NCBI RefSeq assembly: GCF_041346945.1
Contig: NZ_CP166850.1
Span: forward strand, 9,718,501-9,782,500
Reading direction: 5' to 3'
DNA length: 64,000 bases
Origin: Amycolatopsis sp. cg9
Lineage (GTDB): Bacteria > Actinomycetota > Actinomycetes > Mycobacteriales > Pseudonocardiaceae
The notes under the pieces are model-generated. The model ran no database searches and was not told the origin of the DNA. It saw nothing but the letters and a program-made list of their open reading frames with translations. Positions 52,885 to 59,958 of the stretch are shown in pieces. Position 1 is the stretch's first letter. The number at the start of each line of letters is the position of its first letter. A program made the position numbers and the translations under genes.

Positions 52885-52978
52885 CGGATGCCGTCAGGTC
52901 CCTGTCCGCCCGCTGCGGACCTGGTACCGGGGAAGGTGCACCAGGGCTGTTGAGCGGACAGAGGCCTCACGGCATCCG
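52885..52978. other. Long imperfect hairpin in the mraZ-rsmH gap
   Basis: Outer arms CGGATGCCGT (52885-52894) and ACGGCATCCG (52969-52978) pair perfectly. Inner arms CTGTCCGC (52902-52909) and GCGGACAG (52954-52961) pair too, and CCTGGT/ACCAGG nests inside. It lies between the mraZ stop and the rsmH start in the transcribed leader. Together with a small hairpin at 53015-53035 it fills the 216-base gap. A regulatory RNA structure is plausible. Confidence 0.6.
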
Positions 52979-53054
52979 GGTGGGCTTCCCCCTCGTCGCG
53001 CGGGCGGTGAACCTCTTCGTCCCCCGACGACGAAGGTGCACCGCGACCGCACGC

Positions 53055-53486
53055 CTAGAAGACGCCCGGCAGTACTTCCTCTCGAGCCTTCGCGTAGCTG
53101 TCTTCGTGTTCTTCCAGGTAGCCCTGCCACGCTTGGGCGTCCCAGATCTCCAGCCTGGTGATCGCCCCGATCACCACGCACTCCTTGCTGAGCCCCGCGT
53201 AGCGGCGAAGCTCGGACGCGATGGTGATGCGCCCCTGGCCGTCCGGCCGTTGCTCGTCCGTCCCGGCGAACAGGTAGCGCTGGTAGGCCCGAACCGCCTC
53301 GTTCGTGAACGGGGCCTCGGCGACCTTGCGCGCCATCTGCTCGAACTCGGCGCGGGGGAAGACGAAGAGGCAGTGGTCCTGCCCCTTGGTGAGCATCAGC
53401 CCGCCGGCCAAGGCGTCGCGGAACTTCGCGGGCAGCGCGAGCCGCCCCTTGTCGTCCAGCTTCGGGGTGTGGGTGCCGAGGAACAC
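53055..53486 (-). CDS. mraZ: Transcriptional regulator MraZ
   Basis: A 143-residue protein with two swapped-hairpin AbrB-like DNA-binding motifs, [20 protein letters not shown] and [18 protein letters not shown]. MraZ represses its own promoter and the dcw cluster by binding GTGG-type repeats with ten-base spacing; such repeats lie upstream at 53554-53587. Start GTG 53486 has GGGAGGTGGAGG upstream, which rules out the longer frame. First gene of the dcw cluster. Confidence 0.96.
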   Translation of the reverse strand: MFLGTHTPKLDDKGRLALPAKFRDALAGGLMLTKGQDHCLFVFPRAEFEQMARKVAEAPFTNEAVRAYQRYLFAGTDEQRPDGQGRITIASELRRYAGLSKECVVIGAITRLEIWDAQAWQGYLEEHEDSYAKAREEVLPGVF

Positions 53487-53553
53487 GGCCTCCACCTCCC
53501 TACCGCACCCGGTGGCGAACCACCGTCTACGGCTCCAGGGCTTCCCTTCCGCC

Positions 53554-53587
53554 CCACTGGCCACCACCGTACCCCACTTTTCACCAC
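53554..53587 (-). promoter_or_regulatory. MraZ operator: four GTGG boxes at ten-base spacing
   Basis: On the minus strand GTGG occurs at 53584-53587, 53574-53577, 53564-53567 and 53554-53557, each exactly ten bases apart, 68-101 bases upstream of the mraZ start. This matches the known direct-repeat architecture of MraZ boxes. Confidence 0.8.
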
Positions 53588-53648
53588 AGTCAACGCGAGA
53601 AACCGGCGGCTCACTCCGTCGTGTGTTCCGTTTTTGCAGGTCAACGAG

Positions 53649-53841
53649 GTGGGGGCAGGTGGAGGGCCCAGTGGGGCCCGGTGGCCAAGATCCCCCTCGG
53701 CGGGGTCCGGAGCAACCTCAGCTGTTCCCCATGCGTCCGCATAACGGCCGCGAAGGAACCCAGAGGCCCCTAGTGGGGCCCCGTGGGGGAACCCGGTGGG
53801 GCCAAGTGGGGCTCCCAGGTGGGTCCCGGTGGGGGCCCCGC
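53649..53841 (+). repeat. Two arrays of GTGGG repeats upstream of mraZ, opposite orientation
   Basis: Array 1: GTGG at 53649, 53659, 53671 and 53681 (spacing 10, 12, 10). Array 2: GTGGG at 53773, 53783, 53796, 53806, 53819 and 53829 (spacing 10, 13, 10, 13, 10), so it can be read as three 23-base tandem units ending at 53841. The plus strand is very G-rich. The orientation is opposite to the MraZ operator. The 23-base period is not a multiple of three, which argues against coding. Confidence 0.75.
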
Positions 53842-53861
53842 AGCCCCGAACCCACCGCCGC

Positions 53862-53926
53862 CCAAAGGTCTTGAATGAGTCATTCAGGACCTCCGAAGAC
53901 CTGAATGACTCATTCAAGACCTTTGG
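53862..53926. repeat. Perfect 27-base inverted repeat, GAATGAGTCATTC family
   Basis: Arms 53862-53888 and 53900-53926 are perfectly complementary with an 11-base loop. Each arm contains the palindromic core TTGAATGAGTCATTCA. It lies 100 bases upstream of the gene at 54029. Same family as 1242-1294 and 54979-55032. Confidence 0.88.
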
Positions 53927-54028
53927 CGAGGCAGACGAGTTGTCCACAGGCCCAACCGGTGACGGCGAGTAGTCCACAGATTGCGGAATGCACTGTCGGC
54001 CGACCGAGGTCAGCGCGACGATCTTCGG

Positions 54029-54985
54029 GTGAGCAGACAAACCTGGGCCCGAGACGCGGAGGCGCTCTTCGCGGCGAGCAGACTGGGCGTCATCACCGTG
54101 GCGCACCTGGAATCCCTCGGCGTACCACAGCGGACGAGTTATCGGCGGTGCCTTCCCGGCCGGCCGTGGCAGCGGCTCCTCCCCGGGGTGGTCCTGCTCC
54201 GCACCGGCGAGCCCACACGCCGACAGCTGGTCGAAGGCGCGCTCCTCTACTGCGGCGACCGGGCACTGGTCACGGGAGTGGAGTCCTGCCGGCGCCAAGG
54301 GCTGCGGCGGCCGGCTCGGCCGGGCGAACCGATCCACCTCCTCCTGCCCGCTCATCTGAAGACCACCAGCAGCGGGTACGTCCTCGTCGAACGAACGACG
54401 CGGATGCCCGCCGCGATCCCCGTCGACGGTCTGCCTCTGGCCCCCGTGGTCCGGTCGGTGCTCGACGAATGCCGCCGGTCGACCAACCGCGGGGCGGTCC
54501 GGGCTTTGCTGGCCGAGGCCGTGCAGCAGCTGAGGATCGACCCGGCCGATCTCTCGACCGAGCTGGAGAGCGGCAGCACCAGGGGCAGCGCCCTGCCGCG
54601 CTCGGTGCTGCGGGAGATCACTCATGGCGCACGGTCGGCCGCCGAAGCCGACGCCCTGGCCCTGCCGCGCCGTGCCGGCTTGCCCGAGCCGGTGTGGAAC
54701 TTCGAACTCCGCGACGAGCGGGGCCGGTACGTCGCCACCCCGGACGCGTGGTGGGACGACGTGGCCCTGGCCTGGGAGATCGACTCGTACGAGTTCCACT
54801 TCGAACAGCCCGGGTACGCCGCGACACTCGCTCGCAACAACCGCTACGCCGCGGCAGGCGTTTCCGTGGTGCAAACGGTGCCGAGCAAGCTCCGCGCGGA
54901 CCCCGACGCGGTCATCGCCGAGTTGGTCGCCGCCTACCGTGCCGCGGCGATCCGGCCCCGTCCCCCGGTGCGGCTGGCGTCTTGA
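54029..54985 (+). CDS. DUF559/AbiEi-like protein, unknown function
   Basis: A 318-residue protein. The N-terminus has an AbiEi-like winged-helix region (FAASRLGVITVAHLESLGVP, QRTSYRRCLPGRPWQRLLPG). The C-terminus resembles the DUF559/Vsr nuclease fold: VATPDAWWDDVALAWEIDSYE, then ARNNRYAAAGVSVVQTVPSK, with the Asp and Glu of PD-(D/E)xK but no obvious Lys. Such proteins are common and multicopy in actinobacteria; a role in defence or DNA processing is plausible but unproven. Start GTG 54029 is uncertain (in-frame TTG 53981). Palindromic repeats lie on both sides, and the TGA stop is inside the right-hand one. Confidence 0.6.
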   Translation: MSRQTWARDAEALFAASRLGVITVAHLESLGVPQRTSYRRCLPGRPWQRLLPGVVLLRTGEPTRRQLVEGALLYCGDRALVTGVESCRRQGLRRPARPGEPIHLLLPAHLKTTSSGYVLVERTTRMPAAIPVDGLPLAPVVRSVLDECRRSTNRGAVRALLAEAVQQLRIDPADLSTELESGSTRGSALPRSVLREITHGARSAAEADALALPRRAGLPEPVWNFELRDERGRYVATPDAWWDDVALAWEIDSYEFHFEQPGYAATLARNNRYAAAGVSVVQTVPSKLRADPDAVIAELVAAYRAAAIRPRPPVRLAS

Positions 54986-55032
54986 ATGGACTCATTCAGG
55001 TCTTCGGGGGTCCTGAATGAGTCATTCAAGAC
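54979..55032. repeat. Paired palindromic repeat, GAATGACTCATTC family
   Basis: Arms 54979-55000 and 55012-55032 are complementary except for one extra G in the left arm. They lie where the gene at 54029 meets the convergent EspG-like gene. Possible bidirectional terminator. Confidence 0.85.
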
Positions 55033-55068
55033 GGGGAGCGCAAGACGGGGATGACAAGCGGGAGGGGG

Positions 55069-55824
55069 TCAGTCTTCGGGGGTGAGGAGGGCGGCGACCC
55101 GGGCCGCCAGGCGGGTGCTGTCCACCGGGGTCACGTTGACCCAGTCCTGCCCGCCCCGGCCCGCGGTCTGCGTGGCGCAGTACGCGCCCACGTCCGTGTC
55201 GAACCACGACAACCCGCCGATCCGCGCGACCCGCCCCGAAGGCGAACGGCGGCTGACGCTGAACGACCCCGCCGAGTACACCGGGCGCGCCTGGATCGCC
55301 AGCACCTCCCGCAGTTGCGCCGACGAAGCCGCCGAAGCGGCGCCGCGGGTGGAAAACACCGGGTCCTCCACCGTGCCCGCCAGCGCCGAGGCAGGCAGGC
55401 TCACCCCGTAGCCCGGGCCGGCCGTCAGTTCCGGGAGGACGTCGACGATCGCCGTGCAGAGCTCGGCGTCGCGGATCGCCGCCAGTGCGATCGTCTGCTC
55501 CGGCTGGGTCGCCAGGACGCCGCGGCGGCCGCGGACCGCCGTCACCGCGCGGAACGGGGCCGGGGCCGTCATGTCGGCCATCGCTTCGCACGCGACGAAG
55601 ACCTCCGCCTCGGCGAGCAGCGAAAGCCGCTCCGCGAGGGCGGGCTCCAGCGATGAACCGTCGTACAGCCCGCGCTCGGCCAGGTTGTCGTACACCGCCT
55701 TGCGGACCTCGGCGCGTTCCTCCTCGGTGCCGCCGACGCTGCGCACGCTCAGCGGCTCCGGCGGGCGGTCGTGGCCGAGGTCGGTCCAGAGGATGTCGAA
55801 CGCCGAGGCCGAGACGCGGATCAA
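55069..55824 (-). CDS. EspG-like ESX secretion chaperone
   Basis: A 251-residue protein resembling EspG, the cytosolic chaperone that binds the tip of PE/PPE-type ESX substrates and delivers them to type VII secretion. Visible features are an N-terminal FDILWTDLGHDRPPEPL strand-loop, a central helical part with ERLSLLAEAEVFVACEAMAD and a C-terminal AGSFSVSRRSPSGRVARIGG strand pair. Start TTG 55824 overlaps the upstream PPE-like gene as TTGA, so chaperone and substrate would be made together. Confidence 0.75.
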   Translation of the reverse strand: MIRVSASAFDILWTDLGHDRPPEPLSVRSVGGTEEERAEVRKAVYDNLAERGLYDGSSLEPALAERLSLLAEAEVFVACEAMADMTAPAPFRAVTAVRGRRGVLATQPEQTIALAAIRDAELCTAIVDVLPELTAGPGYGVSLPASALAGTVEDPVFSTRGAASAASSAQLREVLAIQARPVYSAGSFSVSRRSPSGRVARIGGLSWFDTDVGAYCATQTAGRGGQDWVNVTPVDSTRLAARVAALLTPED

Positions 55825-56384
55825 GCCTGCCCCAGCGACGGCGCGGCGGGGAACGTCTCGGCCGGCACGTGGCCGTGCAGGGCCGCGTCCCGGGTGCGGA
55901 GGACGTCGATCGCCTTCTGGCGGGCGGCTTCCGCCTCGGCGCGGCGGGCCGCCAGCTCGTCGGACAGCCCCGCCAGCACGAGCAGGTTCCCGGACGACGC
56001 GGCGTCCCGGATCATCGACGCCGGGTCGTAGACCACCGGCGGCGGCATGTCGGCCCGGGCCCGCGCGGCCGCCTCCGCCTGCGCGCCGACCGCCCGGCCG
56101 ACCGACGCCGAGACCGCGGCGGAGTGCGAAAGCCAGCCAGCGGCGCGGCCGAGCGCGGCCCGCGCCGCGTCACCCGCGCCGCCCTGCCAGTTCTCCTGCG
56201 ACGACGTGATCAGCCCGGCCAGCTCGGCGGTCGATTCCTGCAGCCGTTTCGCCAGCTCGTCCCAGCGCGCGCCCGCCTCGCCCGCGGCGACCGGGTCGTT
56301 GCCCGCCTCGACCTCCGCGGCCATGGCCTCGTGGCTGTAGGACTCGTACCGCGCGGTGGGGACGGGCGGTTGGGCGTCGGGCAC
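55821..56384 (-). CDS. PPE-like ESX substrate
   Basis: A 187-residue, almost entirely helical protein. A WxG-type turn (ENWQGGAGDAARAALGRAAG) lies between two long helices, the pattern of PPE and WXG100 proteins secreted by ESX systems; PYESYSH-like and YDPASMI segments flank it. It has no signal peptide. Its stop overlaps the EspG-like gene. It is probably the cargo of that chaperone; no secretion ATPase or EccB-E gene is present. Confidence 0.7.
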   Translation of the reverse strand: MPDAQPPVPTARYESYSHEAMAAEVEAGNDPVAAGEAGARWDELAKRLQESTAELAGLITSSQENWQGGAGDAARAALGRAAGWLSHSAAVSASVGRAVGAQAEAAARARADMPPPVVYDPASMIRDAASSGNLLVLAGLSDELAARRAEAEAARQKAIDVLRTRDAALHGHVPAETFPAAPSLGQA

Positions 56385-56400
56385 GGCGCACCTCTCGTGG

Positions 56401-56940
56401 TCAGGGCAGTTTCGGTTCGACCAGCCCGGCCACCGTGCCCGCGCGGCGGCAGGCGAGGGGGGTGTCCGAGAAGCCGCTGTTGCTGACGTCGATCTGGACG
56501 CTGGCCGCGTCGCCGACCCCGAGCAGCACGGCGCAGGTGCCGTCGGCGGCCTTCTTGTCCATCACCTTCAGCGCGGGGTGGCTGCCGACCGTCGTCTTGG
56601 TCGCGGTCTTCTTCGCGACTTCGAGGTCGGCCAGGCCGTCGGTCTCGCTGAGGGTCACCGTGACGCCGAACGCGCCGGGCACGGTCCAGTCGCACGCGCG
56701 GGCGCCGGCGATCTCCTTGGGCTTGCCGAGCACGCTCACCCCGGCGGTCGAGCGATCCTGGGGACCGAGCAGCGTGCACGGGTCCATCGCGGCCAGGCCG
56801 GTCCACGCGACGGGCGGCGTCGACGACGACGGCGGGGCCGACGTGACGGGCCCGGGCCCGGTTCCGGGCGAGGCCTGCCCGCAGCCGGCGAGCGCCACGA
56901 GCACGACCGGGACCCACAAGAGACGCAAGCGATCAGCCAC
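56401..56940 (-). CDS. DUF3558-type lipoprotein
   Basis: A 179-residue lipoprotein: signal with lipobox VALAGC, then a Pro/Ser-rich linker and a DUF3558 domain starting at LAAMDPCTLLGPQDR, with paired cysteines (DPCTLL, ARACDW, TCAVLL, PLACRR). DUF3558 lipoproteins are frequent beside ESX-type genes in Pseudonocardiaceae and Mycobacteriaceae. Start GTG 56940 overlaps the preceding small gene by eight bases. Confidence 0.8.
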   Translation of the reverse strand: MADRLRLLWVPVVLVALAGCGQASPGTGPGPVTSAPPSSSTPPVAWTGLAAMDPCTLLGPQDRSTAGVSVLGKPKEIAGARACDWTVPGAFGVTVTLSETDGLADLEVAKKTATKTTVGSHPALKVMDKKAADGTCAVLLGVGDAASVQIDVSNSGFSDTPLACRRAGTVAGLVEPKLP

Positions 56941-57283
56941 CCGAGCAGTCCACCCCGTCCGCTGCCTGCTCGTCGGCGTGCTGGTACTTCGCCAGCGCCT
57001 CCGAGATCCGGAGCTTGAGCGTCTCCAGCTCCTTGCCGAACGCCGTCAGCTGCTGCACGGCCGACCCCTGGCCGCCGATGCCGTACTCGGCCATGAACCG
57101 GCCGAGCTCCCCCGCGTACCCCCCGCCGAGCGGGACCGTCCGGCCGAGCACCTTGGCTTCGCGGACCATCTCGCCGACGGTGTCCTGCAGCTGGCCGAGC
57201 TTCGCGAAGGCGTCCGCGGCCAGCTCGGGCGCGACCGCGAAGCCGCGCAAGTCGAACGGCGGTTGCGCTCGCGCCTCGCTCAT
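56933..57283 (-). CDS. Small helical ESX-associated protein
   Basis: A 116-residue mostly helical protein without signal peptide, first gene of the four-gene ESX-accessory group. Long helices (ADAFAKLGQLQDTVGEMVRE and LTAFGKELETLKLRISEALA) flank a Gly-rich turn, the proportions of EspC/WXG100-like proteins, but no clear WxG motif is present. Start ATG 57283. Function inferred from neighbours. Confidence 0.6.
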   Translation of the reverse strand: MSEARAQPPFDLRGFAVAPELAADAFAKLGQLQDTVGEMVREAKVLGRTVPLGGGYAGELGRFMAEYGIGGQGSAVQQLTAFGKELETLKLRISEALAKYQHADEQAADGVDCSGG

Positions 57284-57587
57284 AAGCGGTTACGCCTCTC
57301 CGTAGCCGGGCGACCTCGAAACGCAGCATACGACAGTGCGGGCCGTCAGCGGGAGCACCCAGAATCGGGTGACAACACACCCGTTCGGGGTATCGTCCCT
57401 GCTTGCGCAGTGTCATCAACCGCCGTGCCGGGCGTGATTCCCCCGGGTTCGCGGGGTTCCGGCCCCTGGTTCGCCCGGGTTTGACACACTGGATGGAAGG
57501 CTGGTCGCTGCGCGCGGACAGCAGCGATGGGGGCTTCGGCCCGGCGGTGCGCACAACGCGCGCGGCCACGCGCCACCAGGAGGTCGA

Positions 57588-58655
57588 GTGACGTCGAGAA
57601 TCCAGTCTGCGGCGCCCGGATCGGGCGAGCAGGCATCCGGGCGGCCGCCTTACCCGGCGGAGTCCACGGGCAACGGCCGGGTCGCCGGCCGCCCCGGCAG
57701 AGTGTCGCTGGACGAGCTGCACGAGACCGCCCGGCGGATCGCCGCCAACGTGGAACGCGTGCTGGTCGGCAAGCCCGACGTCATCCGGATCGCGCTGGTC
57801 ACCCTGCTCGCCGAAGGCCACCTCCTGGTCGAAGACGTGCCCGGCGTCGGGAAGACGTCGCTGGCCAAGGCGCTCGCCCGGTCGATCGACTGCACGGTCA
57901 GCCGCATCCAGTTCACCCCGGACCTGCTGCCGAGCGACGTCACCGGCGTCTCCATCTACAACCGCCAGTCCGGCGAGTTCGACTTCCGCCCCGGCCCGGT
58001 GTTCGCGAACATCGTGGTGGGCGACGAGATCAACCGCGCCTCGCCGAAGACGCAGTCGGCGCTGCTGGAGTGCATGGAAGAGCACCAGGTCACCGTCGAC
58101 ACCTCGACCTACCGCCTCGAGCAGCCGTTCATGGTGATCGCCACCCAGAACCCGATCGAGATGGAAGGGACCTACGCCCTCCCCGAGGCCCAGCGCGACC
58201 GGTTCACCGCGCGCGTCTCCATCGGCTACCCCGACCAGCAGGCCGAGCTGGCGATGGTCGACGAGCACGCCGGCCACAACCCCCTCGAAGAGCTGCAGCC
58301 GGTGTCCGACGGCGAAACCGTGCACCGCCTGATCGAGACGGTCCGCGCCGTGCACATCGCGCCGGAGGTCCGCCGGTACGCCGTCGACGTCGTCGCGGCC
58401 ACCCGGCAGGTCCCGGAGATCCGGCTCGGCGCGTCCCCGCGGGCGACGCTGCACCTCGTCCGCGCGGCGCGGGCGCAGGCGGCGCTGTCGGGCCGCGACT
58501 ACGTCGTACCGGACGACCTGCACACGGTCGCGGTCCCGGTCCTGGCGCACCGCCTGGTGCTGACCACCGAAGCCCACGCGGCGCGGCGGTCGGCGACCGA
58601 CGTCGTGCGCGCGGTGCTGCACCGGGTGCCGGTGCCGCAGGGCTCCCGGCCCTGA
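57588..58655 (+). CDS. moxR: MoxR-family AAA+ ATPase
   Basis: A 355-residue AAA+ ATPase. Walker A EDVPGVGKTSLAKALA, Walker B VVGDEINRASPKTQSALLEC, sensor 1 VIATQNPIEMEGTYALPEAQ and the arginine region RDRFTARV. MoxR proteins act as chaperones, usually with a DUF58 partner, which follows 29 bases later. Start GTG 57588 has AGGAGGT upstream. The ~300 bases to the divergent ESX-group gene contain a TTGACA at 57481 but no convincing -10. Confidence 0.92.
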   Translation: MTSRIQSAAPGSGEQASGRPPYPAESTGNGRVAGRPGRVSLDELHETARRIAANVERVLVGKPDVIRIALVTLLAEGHLLVEDVPGVGKTSLAKALARSIDCTVSRIQFTPDLLPSDVTGVSIYNRQSGEFDFRPGPVFANIVVGDEINRASPKTQSALLECMEEHQVTVDTSTYRLEQPFMVIATQNPIEMEGTYALPEAQRDRFTARVSIGYPDQQAELAMVDEHAGHNPLEELQPVSDGETVHRLIETVRAVHIAPEVRRYAVDVVAATRQVPEIRLGASPRATLHLVRAARAQAALSGRDYVVPDDLHTVAVPVLAHRLVLTTEAHAARRSATDVVRAVLHRVPVPQGSRP

Positions 58656-58683
58656 TCCGGCGCTCGAAGGGGAAGAGAACGGC

Positions 58684-59958
58684 ATGCTGCGTGCCCTGTC
58701 CGGCCTGACCACCCGCGGCCGCTGCCTCCTGGCCGCGGGGATCGCGGCCGCGGTGTGCTCGTTCGTGCTCAACGAGCGCGACCTGCTGCGCGTGGCGGTG
58801 TTCGTGGTGGCGCTGCCGCTGCTGGTCGCCGCGTTCATCTCGGCGACCCGGCTGCGCATCGGCGCCACCCGCGTGCTGCACCCGCAGCGCGTCGCGGTCG
58901 GCGGCAACGGCGAAGTGCAGCTGGAGCTGTGGCGCAGCGGCCGGCTGCCGGCCGGCGAGATCCTCCTCGAGGATGGCGTGCCGTACGCGCTGGGTTCGCG
59001 GCCGCGGTTCGTCGTCGAGCGGCTCCCGCACGACCGCCGGGTCGCGCTGCGCTACCCGCTGCAGCCGGTGCTGCGCGGGGTCCAGCAGGTCGGGCCGCTG
59101 CGCGCGACCATCACCGACCCGTTCGGGCTGTGCGAGTTCGAGCGCGAGCTGATCGGGCACTCGCGGCTGGTCGTCGTGCCCCGGGTGGTCCCGCTGTGGG
59201 GCCTGCCGAGCGGCGCGGGGATCGGTGTCGGCGACGACGGCACCGTCCGGCTGCACGCCGGGCAGGGCGAGGCCGACGTGATCGTCCGCCAGTACCGGCA
59301 GGGCGACGACCTGCGGAAGGTGCACTGGCGCTCGACCGCGCGCCGCGACGAGATCATGGTGCGCGTCGAAGAACGGCCGTGGCGCGGCGGCACCACCGTG
59401 CTGCTCGACCACCGCGCGGCCGCGCACCACGGCAGCGGCCCGGCCGCCAGCCTGGAGTGGGCGGTGTCGTTCACCGCGTCGGCCGCGCTGCACCTGCGCC
59501 GGTCCGGGCACCGCGTCCGGCTGGTCAGCGAGCACGGGATCACCCTCGCCGACACCCCCGGCGAAGGCGGCGACCACTACGACAACGTCCTGCTCGACGC
59601 GCTGGCCGCGCTGCAACCGGCGCACCAGCGGGACATCACGCTGGCCGGCGACCCCGGCGAGGGCCAGGAGCTGATCGCCGTGCTCGGCACCGTCAGCACC
59701 GAAGCCGTCCACGAACTGACCCAGTACCGCCCGCGCGGCATCCGCAGCCTCGCCGTCCTGCTCGACACGCCCACCTGGTCGGCGGGCGTGAGCGCGCCCG
59801 AACAGCGGGCCGCCGCCACCGAAGACTCGGCCGCGCTGCTGCGCGCGTCGGGCTGGGGCGTGGTGGTCGCCGGGCCGGGCTCGCCGATGCCGCAGGTCTG
59901 GGCCGAGCTCAGCCGCAGCGGCGCCCGCGGCCACACGCTGATCGGCGGTCAGCGATGA
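58684..59958 (+). CDS. DUF58 membrane protein
   Basis: A 424-residue protein with two N-terminal membrane helices (residues about 12-27 and 36-54) and a DUF58 domain, whose signature is YRQGDDLRKVHWRSTARRDE, followed by a von Willebrand-like fold. It pairs with MoxR ATPases and transglutaminases in envelope assembly or stress. Start ATG 58684; stop overlaps the next gene as ATGA. Confidence 0.88.
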   Translation: MLRALSGLTTRGRCLLAAGIAAAVCSFVLNERDLLRVAVFVVALPLLVAAFISATRLRIGATRVLHPQRVAVGGNGEVQLELWRSGRLPAGEILLEDGVPYALGSRPRFVVERLPHDRRVALRYPLQPVLRGVQQVGPLRATITDPFGLCEFERELIGHSRLVVVPRVVPLWGLPSGAGIGVGDDGTVRLHAGQGEADVIVRQYRQGDDLRKVHWRSTARRDEIMVRVEERPWRGGTTVLLDHRAAAHHGSGPAASLEWAVSFTASAALHLRRSGHRVRLVSEHGITLADTPGEGGDHYDNVLLDALAALQPAHQRDITLAGDPGEGQELIAVLGTVSTEAVHELTQYRPRGIRSLAVLLDTPTWSAGVSAPEQRAAATEDSAALLRASGWGVVVAGPGSPMPQVWAELSRSGARGHTLIGGQR

